DNA of 64,000 nucleotides, from NCBI GenBank assembly GCA_012064415.1, contig SSNU01000272.1, forward strand, positions 62,001 through 126,000. The letters run 5' to 3'. Shown here one piece after another: positions 1 to 13,000 of this stretch. The translations under genes were made by a program, and so were the position numbers. The stretch is from Gyrodactylus bullatarudis (taxonomy: Eukaryota; Platyhelminthes; Monogenea; Gyrodactylidea; Gyrodactylidae). The stretch's first letter is position 1. Each line of letters opens with the position of its first letter. The notes beneath the pieces are model-generated. The model made no database searches. It had not been told where the DNA came from and saw only the letters and a list, made by a program, of their open reading frames with translations.

Positions 1-299
1 AGAATAAATATTTCGTTATTCTTATGATATTCTCCTATTCATTATAGTAGTTTGTTGACTTTCAATCAGTGAGTAGGTGAACTCAATCACGAATAAAATT
101 TCTGGTTCTCATTGGGAGTATTTTATGTCATTGAATCGAGGAGAAAATACTCTGTTTGTCTTGAAAATTCATTATTCGCTAGGATTAATTATTCATTCGA
201 TAACTTTAAAGATATTCTCGATAAATTTGAGAATTTATAATTTTTACAGATTCAGAGAGTCAACAATTTAAGAAAAAAACTTTAAGAGAGATTATAAAT

Positions 300-930
300 C
301 TCGAGTTGGTGCGATTTATTTTTCAACTTAATTCAAGTTCAAATTTTTTGGTGATTTCAAGGTTTGAAAGGAATCAAACGTTCTTTTTTTCAGAATCAAC
401 AATAGACAAGGGAACGAAAATTGGACGTAGAGATTTTAGAAAACATTCCATTTTCGTGCTACTTGAAAATTACAGTAAAAATATTTCTATTGAAACATCT
501 TATTTTTATTGAAACACGAATGTTTAGCCCCTAATTAAATATTATCTCGACCAATCAGAATGCAGCAAGTGATTTCTATACATTTAGATAGGTCGAGATA
601 AATAATACTTAATTAGAGGGTAAATATTCGTGTTTCAATAAAAATAAGATGTTTCAATAGAAATATTTTTACTGTAATAAATTAGGATGATCCAAGATCA
701 GATGAAATTAACAGTTCTTTCAAAAAATTGAACAGGGATTTCTTTGTCTAATGATGAAAAATAAAATTTTATTTCTCTCATACCTCGAAATCACTAAACT
801 TGATATTTATAATGTTTTCAATTTTTTTATTTCTTTTAAACCGGTGAAAGTGTGACGGTTTCCTAGTAATTTTCGAGACCTTAATGAAAGTAAGTACCAT
901 AAATTCTTAAATCCACCGAGAATAGCTGTA
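300..930 (-). repeat. Dispersed repeat family A, copy 1, split by a MITE
   Basis: The flanks of the 473-674 MITE (about 400-470 and 677-800) match, in reverse complement, the repeats at about 30.0-30.37 kb and 53.2-53.58 kb. Shared blocks include TAAATTAGGATGATCC and the AGATTTTAGAAAA stretch. The sequence downstream (770-930: CTCATACCTCGAAATCA and the following bases) also recurs at 53.39 kb. Noncoding; exact ends not resolved. Confidence 0.6.
473..674. mobile_element. Tc1/mariner-type palindromic MITE
   Basis: Near-perfect palindrome of 202 bp. Its ends read CAGTAAAAATATTTCTATTG and the reverse complement, and it is flanked by TA on both sides (471-472 and 675-676), the target duplication of Tc1/mariner elements. 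The two arms match over about 80 bp and meet around a short centre near 560-590. There is no coding capacity, so it would be mobilised in trans. It sits inside another repeat whose uninterrupted relative is at about 30.2 kb. Confidence 0.85.
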
Positions 931-1007
931 ATAAGCATTTAAAGAAATGCTCTTAATGATGCTAAAGAAATAATAAATATAAATCCCCATTAATATTTCC
1001 TGCTCAC

Positions 1008-4000
1008 CTTTCTCCGTAGAATAAGAATTCCAATTGCTAGACAAGCAAAAAGGACGTAGAGAAAAACCGTCTCAACCATTTTATCTGTAGCAACTGTATA
1101 CTCAAGACCGCAGATTTTAGCATATATTGCAGATATTGTCCAGGGAAGACCGAGACCAAGAAAAATGTTGACACTATTTGAACCTGTGACATTACCAATA
1201 CAATTGTCAGCTGAATCTTCTTTAATTGCAGATATTCGACTGGCAAAGAGATCTGGAATCGATGTACCGATTGAGATGAGTGTCAATCCTGTAAAGGCAA
1301 TCTCCAAGCCAGCTGTGCATCCAAGTAGCGCAGATAACTAAAAGGGAAAAAGATAAAATTCATTGCAAGTGAAAATTTCAAGACTATCGCTATTTTATTG
1401 GAAGTTCTGTTAATTATAAAAATCAATTTTAACCGTCTAATTAAAGAAATTTAAAAAATAACATTCAAGTTTTCTATCATGTCTAGGAAATTTTTCTGAT
1501 TTTAATTGAATAATTTGCAAAGTACAAGCATTTTTTCATAAATAAACAATTCAAGAATTTTTCCTATAATGAGGTTCTTGTGAAAAACTGGTTTTTATAA
1601 TCTTGAAGAGTTTGAAGGTATGATATATTCAATTCGAATTATATATTATTATTAGTTGAAATAGTTGAAATTCAATTCACTAAAATTGTTTATTTAGTTT
1701 TCACTCGTACATAATTTATTGATGAAAATGATAAAAAAATTCTTATCGCGTGCAGTTTCTTGAATCTGAAAAGTTTTTGCTATCTCAACTAGGGTTGGTT
1801 AATTTGAAGTACATAAAAAGTTGACATTATTTTCAAAATGTATTTTGATTTGAGCATCAATAGTTTTTTATCAAGCTGATGAAAATGCTTAAAATACATC
1901 TGCTAAAATTCAATGATAATAAAAAATTAGGATTTGATAATCATTTGCTAGGTCTGTAAGGAACAAATCCCGTAGAAAGATAAGTTTTCGAGTTATTTGG
2001 GGTTTTTTAACTTCTAAAATTTTATCAATCTTGCCTGATAACTCGCTTATTTTTTATTTCAAGCTAAAAAAATTATCTATGGCTTAATGAGCTGTCATAT
2101 GACAATGGTATATAAAAATGGCTGAACTTAACTGAATTTAGGAAAAATCTGTTCCAAAGAAGGGGTGATAACTCAAAGTGATTGTAATGAAATTATAAGA
2201 ATCCCAAGTTTATGAAACTAATAGAAATGAATTAAAATTACTTACTTGTTCGATCAAGACAACCTGAGCACCAATCACAATAATCAGAGTGAAGAATGAA
2301 GGATAGCCATTCAAATAATTCCTTGATTAGAGAGAAAAGAAAGATTTATGAATTCATTGAAAAATTCAAAGAATTATCACTTATAAGTTAACTCACCTAG
2401 GGGGGATGAAGACAAAAAGAACTTTCCAAGGCATTGTCAAGAAATGTAGGATGTGAACTTTGAAGCTTGTCTCATTACCTTCATAATCTTCTATTTGAAA
2501 TGAGCTGAAGAGTGAATAGAAGCTTTTTATAGTAATTCACTGCTCGAAAAATATTTGGATCACATTCAAACAAGGAAATCGGTTGGAACTACTAAAAAAT
2601 TTAGAAAGAATCACTTCCATTAAGAAGATTTTTTGATTTATGAACGTGATCTCGCATTTTTGTATCAACCCACTTGAAAAAAGATTTATACTCTTGCCTA
2701 GGGAACACGAAAAAAATGAAATCGTTTAAATAATGAATTGGAAAATGGCTAACAATGTGGGAGATTACAAGATTAAATAGCCAAAATAATTACAGCCTAA
2801 TTATCGAGAACAAAGTTAAATGTCAATTTTTATTATTTTCCTCTTAGAGAAATTCATATTGTTTCTGACCATTTTCCAAGGGATATAAATTATTACACGA
2901 AAGTATTTGACTTTTTGAGATTGAAACTAACTAGGAAGAAGATCTGGGAATAAATCAGAGTTAAGAAATCATACCTGGGATGAAAGTATTTGACATTTAT
3001 GTGTAAAGGGACTGAAAAATAAAAAAGAAACTAGCTTATTTGGAAAGATAAAGTTTTGTTATAATCCAGTAAATTAACTCGGAGAGAAACACGTGAAATT
3101 TTCAAAAGTTATCAATGATTTTGTATTAAATTGAGCTTTCTTCTTCTCTATTTTTGTCAATATTCAGTTTATTCTAGGATAGGAAGAGTTAAAAAAGAAA
3201 TACATCATTCAAGACAGGATTAATGATTACTATACAATTGTCTCAATTTAACTTAACTTAAATCTTAAAAACTAAAGAAAATTAGAAATATTGATTGAAT
3301 TTTATATCTTCCCAACTATTGTCATGTTAAAGAATTTTCCCACAAGAAGTAGTATCTCAGGCTAAGATTTTATCAAATACAAGAAGTTTTCAAAGTAAGA
3401 AATGTAACACACAAATTCTTTTTTAGGAAAAATGCAAAAAGTCTGATAATATCTGAAAAGTTACTAGTTAAAGTATTAATCAGAAAATTTGAGTATCTAT
3501 TTTTAAAACAGATAATTCTAATGGTTTTTAAAAAATTACTTCGTCGCAATAAAGGCTGAAGTTTGAATAAGCTTACCGTAAAAAGTTAAAATATTATTTT
3601 ACAGTTCCTTTTGCATTTGCTACTCAGAAAATAACTTTGACACACATAAATCGATTCTAAATGAAATCACTCATGCATTCGGTGAGTGTGGGGTGGGCAT
3701 TTTAAAGATTTATTCTTCTAAACACTCGTTGATTGTATAAATCAAAGAAAATAACGAAAGCTTTGATTAATCTAAATTTCTGTTCTCGTGTTTTACTTTA
3801 TAGAAAAGATTGAGAGGAGGGTGGGGAGTTATCACATTTTCTTGGTTACAATCAACATAATAATGAGCACTGTAGACTCTAAACTTACTCGAAAAATTGT
3901 CCAGTCCAGGTCATTTCTCGATCAATGGTCATCGCATCAATTATTTCCGATTCAATAACTGCAAAGTAATATTATTGTCAAGCGAGATAAAGTTTCTATA

Positions 4001-7000
4001 TTTTGGGCATTACACAACAATTAAAAATTATTTTAATCAATACAATCATGAGCACTCTTTTCTTAGTATATCTCTTCTTCTAACCCAATTTGCAACCTTA
4101 ATTATTTTACATTTTACCTTGTAAAAATAAAATGACCTGAATTTACATTTAAAATTCAATTTGACAAAAATTTGGCCATTTTTTAAATTTCAAAAATTTG
4201 CGTAATACTGACGAAGAAATCGAATTGGATAATTTTCCTTGTGTTTATCAAAAAATTCAAATGGTTTCCCACAATAATAACGAATTTCTGGAACTTCTAT
4301 TGGGGAATTCGATTTTTTGCATTTATTGTTTCAAATCTTCGAAATCGATCAAAATTGGGAAATTGGGGCATTTTCAAAACTTTTTGAGTCATTTCATAAT
4401 GGGATTCAAAAAATATTTGTGTTTCCGACTATCCGAGGAAAAATATTTTTGAGATTTTTATAAAACTAGTTAGTTCTCATCTTCATGTCAACTAGCTTTA
4501 TAACAAACTGTAAACCTTATCTGATTTATTGTATTAATAAAATGTTTCAGTGACAAGACTAGAGAATTTCATTTTCTTCTTCTCTAGGAAGAATACTATT
4601 GAATGTCATTGCAGATTTGTGGATTAGTTGGGGAATTTCTTTCTAATTAACTTTTTCTTCACGAAGAAGTGTAAATTCATTGAATAATGGAGTCTTATTG
4701 GTTCTATCGTTGATTCACCATGGTTAGAGACTAGCAGAATATTGAAATAAAAATGACTCGTTTATAAGTTCTGTACGAAGAGACCTCGAAAAATTAAATC
4801 AATTTCTAGTCTGCAATTTATTTTGTTCTGAAGATAAATTTTTACACCTATTTTCCCTCGTCTATAAATCTTTAGTTACTAAAGCACCATTATTTATGTA
4901 GGCATAATATGCCTGGCATATGCAAATTTTCAAAAAGTTGTCTCTGTTATATAGGGCAAATCTAACGAAAGGGATAAAGTGCTAAATTTTTCATTCATTA
5001 GCTTCAAATTGCTTTTAGACTTACTGTACGATAAGTAACAAACTGCTCCAGCTCGTTCACCGAATTTCGAACCTTTTGGTAAATCTCTTAGGGTCACAAC
5101 AAAACTCTTGTATGTCTGTCCATTTAAATTAAAGAGTTAAATATGAGAATCATTCAATGTATTTATGAAACCTACCCCAGAGACATAATTTATTGGAATG
5201 CTTTCAACTGCTGTGGATTGTCCTGCTTCAAATTCAACTATTTTGTTGACAGTTTTGTAATCAACACCTTCAATGTTGGTATCTGGTCCACCTTTAGCTG
5301 TACCGTCTCTGTAATTAAGAAAAAAATGAAAATTAAAAATTATACAGTATAAAAGAGTAATCTGAAGCTGATGAAATTACGATCCGAGACGTGGAAATCT
5401 GATTTAAAAAGGTCAGATAATATAAAAATTAATGATGTCTCTTAATAGAATTCATTGAAAAATGGTGGTGCAAATTTGAAAAAGTTCAATAGGAATTTTC
5501 TCCTGCTCTATTATACAGTAATGTCGGAAACCAAGTTCAAAAACTTAAAAAATCTAGGAAATTTTATTTTGACTTACATGGAAAAATTCTACTCTATGAT
5601 AGATATCAATAAAGCAAACTTCATTTTATGCATTACAACTTTATTTTTCATTGACTCGGGACCCTTCTTTCATGATTTTGCACCATAAAATGTGGAATAT
5701 CTTTTGAGTGTGTTGAGGGATTTTCTTGAAATGTAGTTTAAATTTATGATCAGAAAAATGTCACAAGTTGAAGAATAGCCTAATTATGAAGTTTGTTTGA
5801 AAACATTAGGTAATTTTACAATTTTATTGAGCAGAGTGATAATAATTTCATATTAGGGCGAGTCAATTTTTATTCGTCCGAACAATGTTTCGGCTGCAAT
5901 GCAAACCTGTTAGATCTAAATTAGAAAATTTTTTATGAAATTAAAATTCGTAATTTTTAATTCTCTGATGGCCAAAAATTTCATTCTTCCAGATATATTC
6001 AACATATCCCAAATTAATCGAAATTTTTTACTTGAATATGCAGTGCTGATTAAAAATGCCTCGTGAACCTATTTACATTAAAAATTGCATTCAAACTGCT
6101 CAAAATTTAGATTTTGATCGATTGTAGCAGAAAAATTCATTGAAGAATAGTTGGTGCTAATTCAAAAATCGCCATTTTCAATTGCGATTTTTGGGAAAAT
6201 ATTTTCAACTTAACCCTTTCGGTGCCAAAACTATTTCACAATTTTTATAAAAACCATAATTTGGCTATGAAGATATCAAGTTATTTGGCCAAAAATATTA
6301 CTAATGCAAGTTCACATTGTGGGCTTCAATTTAAACTTTAATTGATCCAGAAACCTATCAAACCAGTAGAGTCATGAAGGTTCAAAAAAATTCCAGGAAA
6401 ATGGACATATATGTCCATCGGCACCGAAAGGGTTAAAAAAATCAGTGCGCATCACGAATCCTCTTTTCCGCATTAAATTTGCATTTTTCTGATCAGAAAT
6501 TTATTAATCTTTAATTTAAGCTACATTACAAGAAAATCCCTCAAGACACTCATAAGATATTCCACATTTTATGGTGCAAAGTCATGAAAGAAGGGTTCTG
6601 AGTCGAGGTCCAAATTTTTTATTGAATAATTTTTTCATCAAAAATAAAGTTGTGATGCATAAAATGAAGTTTGCTTTATTGATAGTCAAAAGAAAATATC
6701 ATAAATGTTTCAAGTTTTTGCAGGGATTCATGATTTTCTACAATATGCGACTGAACATGGTTTCCAACATTACTGTATAGTAAAGTTTTCGGTTTCATTG
6801 CTTAACAAGCAATTCAATGACTTGTCTGAGTCTCTCTCTTTCACATCTTATTTTAAATAATGAGTGTTTCTTGAGAGAGAATCATATGCACACGAGAGAG
6901 AAATATAATGAGGAGTTACTAGGATTTCATCATTGTGAGCTATGAAATTTGAGAAGATCTGCTTCCTATAAGCTTTTGACACATTGAGAGAAATTTCTTC

Positions 7001-10000
7001 AAAACTAATCAGACTTGTTTAACAGTGAGATTTAATCTTTTATCACCCGAATTAGGTTATATGTAAACATGCCGAAATAATTAAGCTGCTTTCGAACTCA
7101 AATTCAGTTTTGAAAACCGAATCATGAATTATTCAATCATTGAGCAAAATATTTGAAGGAATTCGGTGTATTTTTAAGGATATTAGGCAAATCGCAAAAA
7201 AGCCAGAACGGGATAAATAATATTCATAACAAGTCTTCCGGTCTTCAAAATACATATTACAAGATTTTCTAATTTTTAAAATGATGGAGGCTTGAGAACT
7301 ATTTAGATTCAGAAACTTTTGCTCGATAAGAATATATATGAGGTGCGTTAAACTTTTGCTTGGACAATTTCACCAACCATCACTTTATTCAATGATTCAT
7401 TTTTTTTAAATCACATATTCTGAGCTTAAACTCTATTTAATTCACGTTGTTTGTCAAAAACGTCCGAGCATCCACTTAAATTCATAATTTGGAATTATAC
7501 GAAAAAAGAGATATATTTAAAAAACCATATGCGCATTTCTCAAAGCATCATCAGTGGCATTGCTTTAAAAATGATAAAAGTTAAAAGGTTCATTCAAGAT
7601 AATAATTTACAAATAATGAAAGAAATAGTAAAAGCCAAAGAAAGTTAGAATAAAATGTAAGCTGAAAAAACACCAAAACTCTCCAATAAATAGCAACAGT
7701 GGAGAGAAAAGTGAAAAAGCTCACAGGGTAGTCGAAGGTTTTTTTGATTGGGTTTGTATAGATTATTTATTTTAATTTTTATTATTTTCAATTTCTTTAT
7801 CTTATTGTTTACAGTCTACATTACAGCCATTACTTACTGAGTTTGAAGACGTATTTTTGTGCTGATGTTGGCAGTACCACTCCGATGGATTACCACCTTG
7901 ACATCATTGGTTTCTTCAGAACCATAAAAGTGTCCACTTTCAAGATAAAATATATTCTCTGCAAAAAATATTGAAGTTAATTAAGGGAGGATCTCACCAT
8001 CTAAATAATATATTGAAATTCTGCAGATAGAATTGGACCCGATTATATCCTTATTCGTATCGGAATCAATGAAGATATAAAACTCTAGCATATTCTCCTT
8101 GAAGCCATCATTTGGGAAGAGGTCAATCTCTACATCATGGTTGAATGATTCAGCTAACATTGGAATTTTCTAGAAATTTGATATAAATTTTCAAAATTCA
8201 ACGTAACAATTTGCCATAAGTATCTTTACAAAAGTCCAAATTTTTCCTAAAGTTTTTTTCTAACAATCTGAAATCTGAAATTTTCATTCGAATATTAAGA
8301 ATTAAGAACAAATACTTCATCATACTAGATTATCTTGTTATCATTATCTTGTCAATGATTTTTTTGGTAAAAAATTTTGAGACTTACAAAACTACCAGAA
8401 ACTGGTTTATAATGAATTAAGGATTTGGCATCTCCATCACGGGTTTGATAATTTACATGATAAAAGGAATCTGCAGACTGACCAATTAATCAAGTAAAAC
8501 ATACCTCTAGGCTGGAATGTGAAAAACGAGTTGACCTAAAAACCGAATATGTTTAATTCATTGACTTTTGTAAATGTATTTCGAATAATTGTCAAATTAC
8601 CTCTGATATTTGATTGGAATTTTGACTTTAAAGGCCTCTTTGGATACTTTGACAATGTTCCTTGGAAAAAACACTTTGTTGGGCTCAGAACCTGAATTAT
8701 TTATCATTTAATTTTAAGGAATTAAATAGAAAATCAAAGTTTATGCCGTAACAGACTTAGATTACTGTTTGCTAAATCACCGCTTTTCCTCTATAGGCAT
8801 TAATTCACACGCATTAGTCTTCAATGATAAGTTTGGATATTTATTTAAAAAGAACTAGAACTTCGTGGCAATATATATTCAGGACACATTTCATTTGAGT
8901 TGTCTGGCTCTGTATGTATCCTACCCATCAGTGTAATAAAATCAATTTTCTCACTTGCAGAGATCAGATCTTCTGCGCAGTAGAATTTGAAAATTATTCT
9001 CTAGATATATCATCCAAGAGTTTTCAGTGAAACTTATAGCGTTATTCAACTTTTCAGTGTCTTCTTACAGTATATTACCAGAGACAATGTGAATCATTCA
9101 ATTTCGATTTTTTATGAGGAAAGGCGGTACTCTAACCATCAAGGATTGCATTATTTAACCCTCGCCCTAAAAATGGGGTCTCTGTATACACCAGTTGTAT
9201 TGAGTTTCCTATGACATTTTTGTCATTTCCAGCGCAAGGTTTAAGGTTTAAAGAATGAAGAGTAAACTGCTTCCTTATCGGCTATTGAGTGGTATTGATT
9301 GATTAGAATATTGGGGCAGAGGCGTATAAAAAACCCGTATTTAAAGTACTTCAAGAATAATTATTCTTATTATAATGTAAAACACTGATACTTACAGATT
9401 TCTTGGGAGAAACTTGTTCGTTTATTCAAGTCCTCTTGAGAATTGACCCCTCTATGGCTAAATAAATGCTCTTTAAATCAAATCTTTTGAAATTCATTTT
9501 CAAATTGACTTACAAATAAGTATCCAATTCGATTTGCTGTAAAAAAGTAGATTTATTCTTGATAAAAGTAGCTATTTTACAATATGTAAACGTACGGATT
9601 GAATGCTCAGTCTCTGATTTCCAAGCTCTACATGAACTGGATACTCAAGATAGAAGCTAGTTTTTTTTCTAGTATAGAGAGGACTTTCGACATTTTCATT
9701 TGATGCTAAGCGAAGGTCTCTTCTTCGTCTTAAAGTGGAGTGACCACATTTGGCCAGGATTCTTTTATGAATTTTCCACCACTTGTTACTCTGTCCATAG
9801 GCCATGAATACAAGAAAGGGGAAAAAAAACAAGGTTAAAAGAGCTTCCCAGATTTCGATTACCTTAATGAGAAGAAATTTGATGGTCAATAAGGTGACTT
9901 TTACAAGTATTTTGAAAAAATTATGATTTATTTCAAATCTCGAGTTTGCGCCAAATTCCAATTTATTTGAGTTGAAGATTATTGTTGATTACAAAGTGAG

Positions 10001-13000
10001 AGATTGATAAAAAGTTGATTTTTATGATCAGTGATCATTGATCACAATAAGACTAGGAAAATTTTTTCACTGTTGATGTTCTTAAGGAATCTTGGATCAT
10101 TTTATATTCATTGATTTTGGGGATAATTACAAAAACAAATGGACCATTTTCATATTTTACAAAAACAAATGGATAGACCATTGCCTATTTTCATAAACAA
10201 ATCCCTTGATTTTGCAGTGAAAATGATCGTGAAGTCATATTTCGATTTACACAAGATTATTGGTTGATTTTAAAAATCTGATTAAGCGTATTTGATTTCT
10301 TTGACTAATTGTGGTCCTGATAATCACCATCTGATCACTCTGGGCCTTTAAATCAACTTTAATAATTCAACTTGATTTTGCTAAGGGACAGTTATCCTAC
10401 ATTTACAATTTTTTATCAAAGCAATATAAAAAATGATGAGAGAGAAAAAGAGAAACACTAGGAATTAAAAGTAGATCTTGATTAAATTTTAATTACAATT
10501 GAAACTAGACAAGTAAGAATACAATCTTCCTTGGTATTAAGGGGTATGATAGGAATTTTAAATTTCCTGTCATAAATACACTGCAGATTAATTCATTCCC
10601 TCTCTCAACAAAGTAATATATATTTTTGTTATTTACACTTATTAGAGGATAGAAATTACTAGCCAAAAATCAATCAAGAATTCTTGAATAAAATATCATA
10701 CTATCTAGACTGTTTTGGGTTCAAACAAGTTTGTAGGGAATCAACTAGCCTGTAGAAAAAGTGAATGATGTTGAAAATAAACATTTCCAATAGCTTGAAT
10801 AATTATAATTAATTCTAAAACTCAATATATTCTACAGAAATCTAAAAACGAATTTCCTCAAATAAAAGTATTCAGTCTAATTCATGCTTTCATTCATCAA
10901 TGTGATTGAACTAATGAGAATTCAAAAATGAGCATTGATAAAAATGCTGGCTTGAAAAAAGCTTGATAACTTCCTAACGACTGATCCTACGCTTATAAAA
11001 AGGGTACGATTCGAAAGAAAATCAAATTTTGTTAAATCCACACCTCAAATAAGAAAAAAAAACATGTATTTTTAAAGGATTTTTCTATTTTTTCTAACTT
11101 TACGTGCATTTTGATAACCTTTGCGAAAGCGCTGAATACTCATTAATTAACCCGAGATTTCGCGCTCTTTCTAATGGGGGTAAAATCAAATTCGGATTCC
11201 TGTTTTCATACCAAATTCCATTCAAAATTAGCATTTTTTGAGCTTTTGGCCATAGCGACCAAAATATTAATGGTAGCGAAATTCTGAAAGCAGATCTGAA
11301 ATCAGCATAAAAAAGTTATATCAGACCCCCACTCCTGTTATGATCTTTTGAGTTACGATAAAAATTCAATATACAACAGATTTGATAAGATTTTAGGTCT
11401 ACGTTGGAACAAAAACTCAAATTCAAGAACCATGAAATTATTTTATTTTGAAAGTTTTTTAAAGGGTACTCTGTAGATTATTTTATTGATTGCTGTATCA
11501 GAAAATATGTTAATTTTTCAGATAAAACCTTGAATGTCAAGAGTGAATTGCTAATCCCCAAAAGAGGTTTTTGGTTCAGTGATTGATATAGGAGTAGAGG
11601 TTTTTTATTCATTTAGTGAAAAATGCAATACTATCCAGGTGGTCATTTTGCAAGATGACAAAAGCGGGTAGATAGGACAGGGTGAAAAAAATGTTCATTA
11701 TCACATCAGGGAGGAAGATAGATTAAATGGACGTAATTTAAAGAAGAAGAAGATATTGAAATCTTTTCAACGAATGAATATATTCATATATATAATGAAG
11801 GAAAACTGTATTTTTCCTAATCTTTAGGTAAAATATATTTTACAATATACCATACAATCGCAGTACATTTTAATTAGTAATTATAAATTACTGCATAAAA
11901 ATAATAATGATTTTCTCTTGTTTATTGTAAAAAATTGTTAAATAGATAGAAAAACTTGTAAGTAGACAATTAAAGTTATTTTAGTATCTTTTTCAAGACT
12001 TTTGATTTAATTATTGTTTAGAATTAGCTCAAAAATTGAGAAATTGAAGAAGCATGATGCAAGGAAACAGGAACTAAAGATGGAATCACTCTGTAATTAT
12101 TGAAATAAACTTTTTCATGGCAAGGGATTTTTTAATATTTGTTTAATCTGCATAGTCAAGATGGTTTCTCATACCTTTTCATAGATTTTTAATGTAAGTA
12201 ATGTAAATAGTAAAAAGTATATAAAACAGAAAATTTCAAAAGAATTTGAGTTTTACAAATTTATTCATAAATTTATAAATAAAATTCAGTCAAGTTTAAA
12301 ATATTTTACTTTGATTAGATAGCAGTTAAAAAAACATTCAGATCTTACAGAATAAAATATAAAGAAAGTCCAGATTTACACCGTTTTTTATTAGTTTTGG
12401 GATGATTTCCCTAATTTTTTTTTGAAATTGTAACATACTATTAAAAAGATTAAATTTGAAGAGATATAAACAGATTTACATAGGAATAATGCGTCCATAA
12501 AAGTTTTTAACAACAATTACAGAACTAACCATAATAGCTTCAGCTCACTGAAGAAATTATAGCTCCGGATCAAAATCTAAATACCCTTGAATGAATCACA
12601 AAAAATCGACAGTCAGGTCAGTCATCAATTCAACCGTTTTCCAAATAGATTAAAAAAGGTCTCTGTACAATAAAAGGGGATCTAGATGATTATTCGAGTA
12701 AAGAAGAGTTTTTGAATAATCGATTTTGGATCCCATAAATTTTAAATCGTATGGATTTTCACATTCAGATAGTTTAAATACAAAATCAAAGCATATTCAT
12801 GATTTCCAGCTACTATCACACATTTAAATACAAGGGAAATCTCCTGTGCCATGCCTAACAGCTTCGAAAAGAGATTTGAAATTTGAAATATCGTAGCTCA
12901 GAAATTTGAGGCAAGTAGAGAATTTTTTGCACATTATTTTCATTTTTTTAAATTGTGATACGAGCTCTAATAAACTTTTTAGAGCTAAAATTCACTAAAA

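Noticed and set aside
77..512. Small plus-strand ORFs at the left edge
   Set aside because: No ATG start, no domain, and they run into the family A repeat and the MITE at 473-674.
8505..8535. Alternative splice in NCX using a GTTTTT donor with a 57-nt intron
   Set aside because: Also keeps the frame, but the 27-nt intron with a GTATGT donor matches the other tiny introns (same donor in the ERM gene) and was preferred.
9155..9240. TTAACCCT motif as the end of another piggyBac-type element (similar strings at 25592 and 40074)
   Set aside because: No matching inverted end with a second TTAA was found downstream; the 25592 instance lies in a degenerate open frame.
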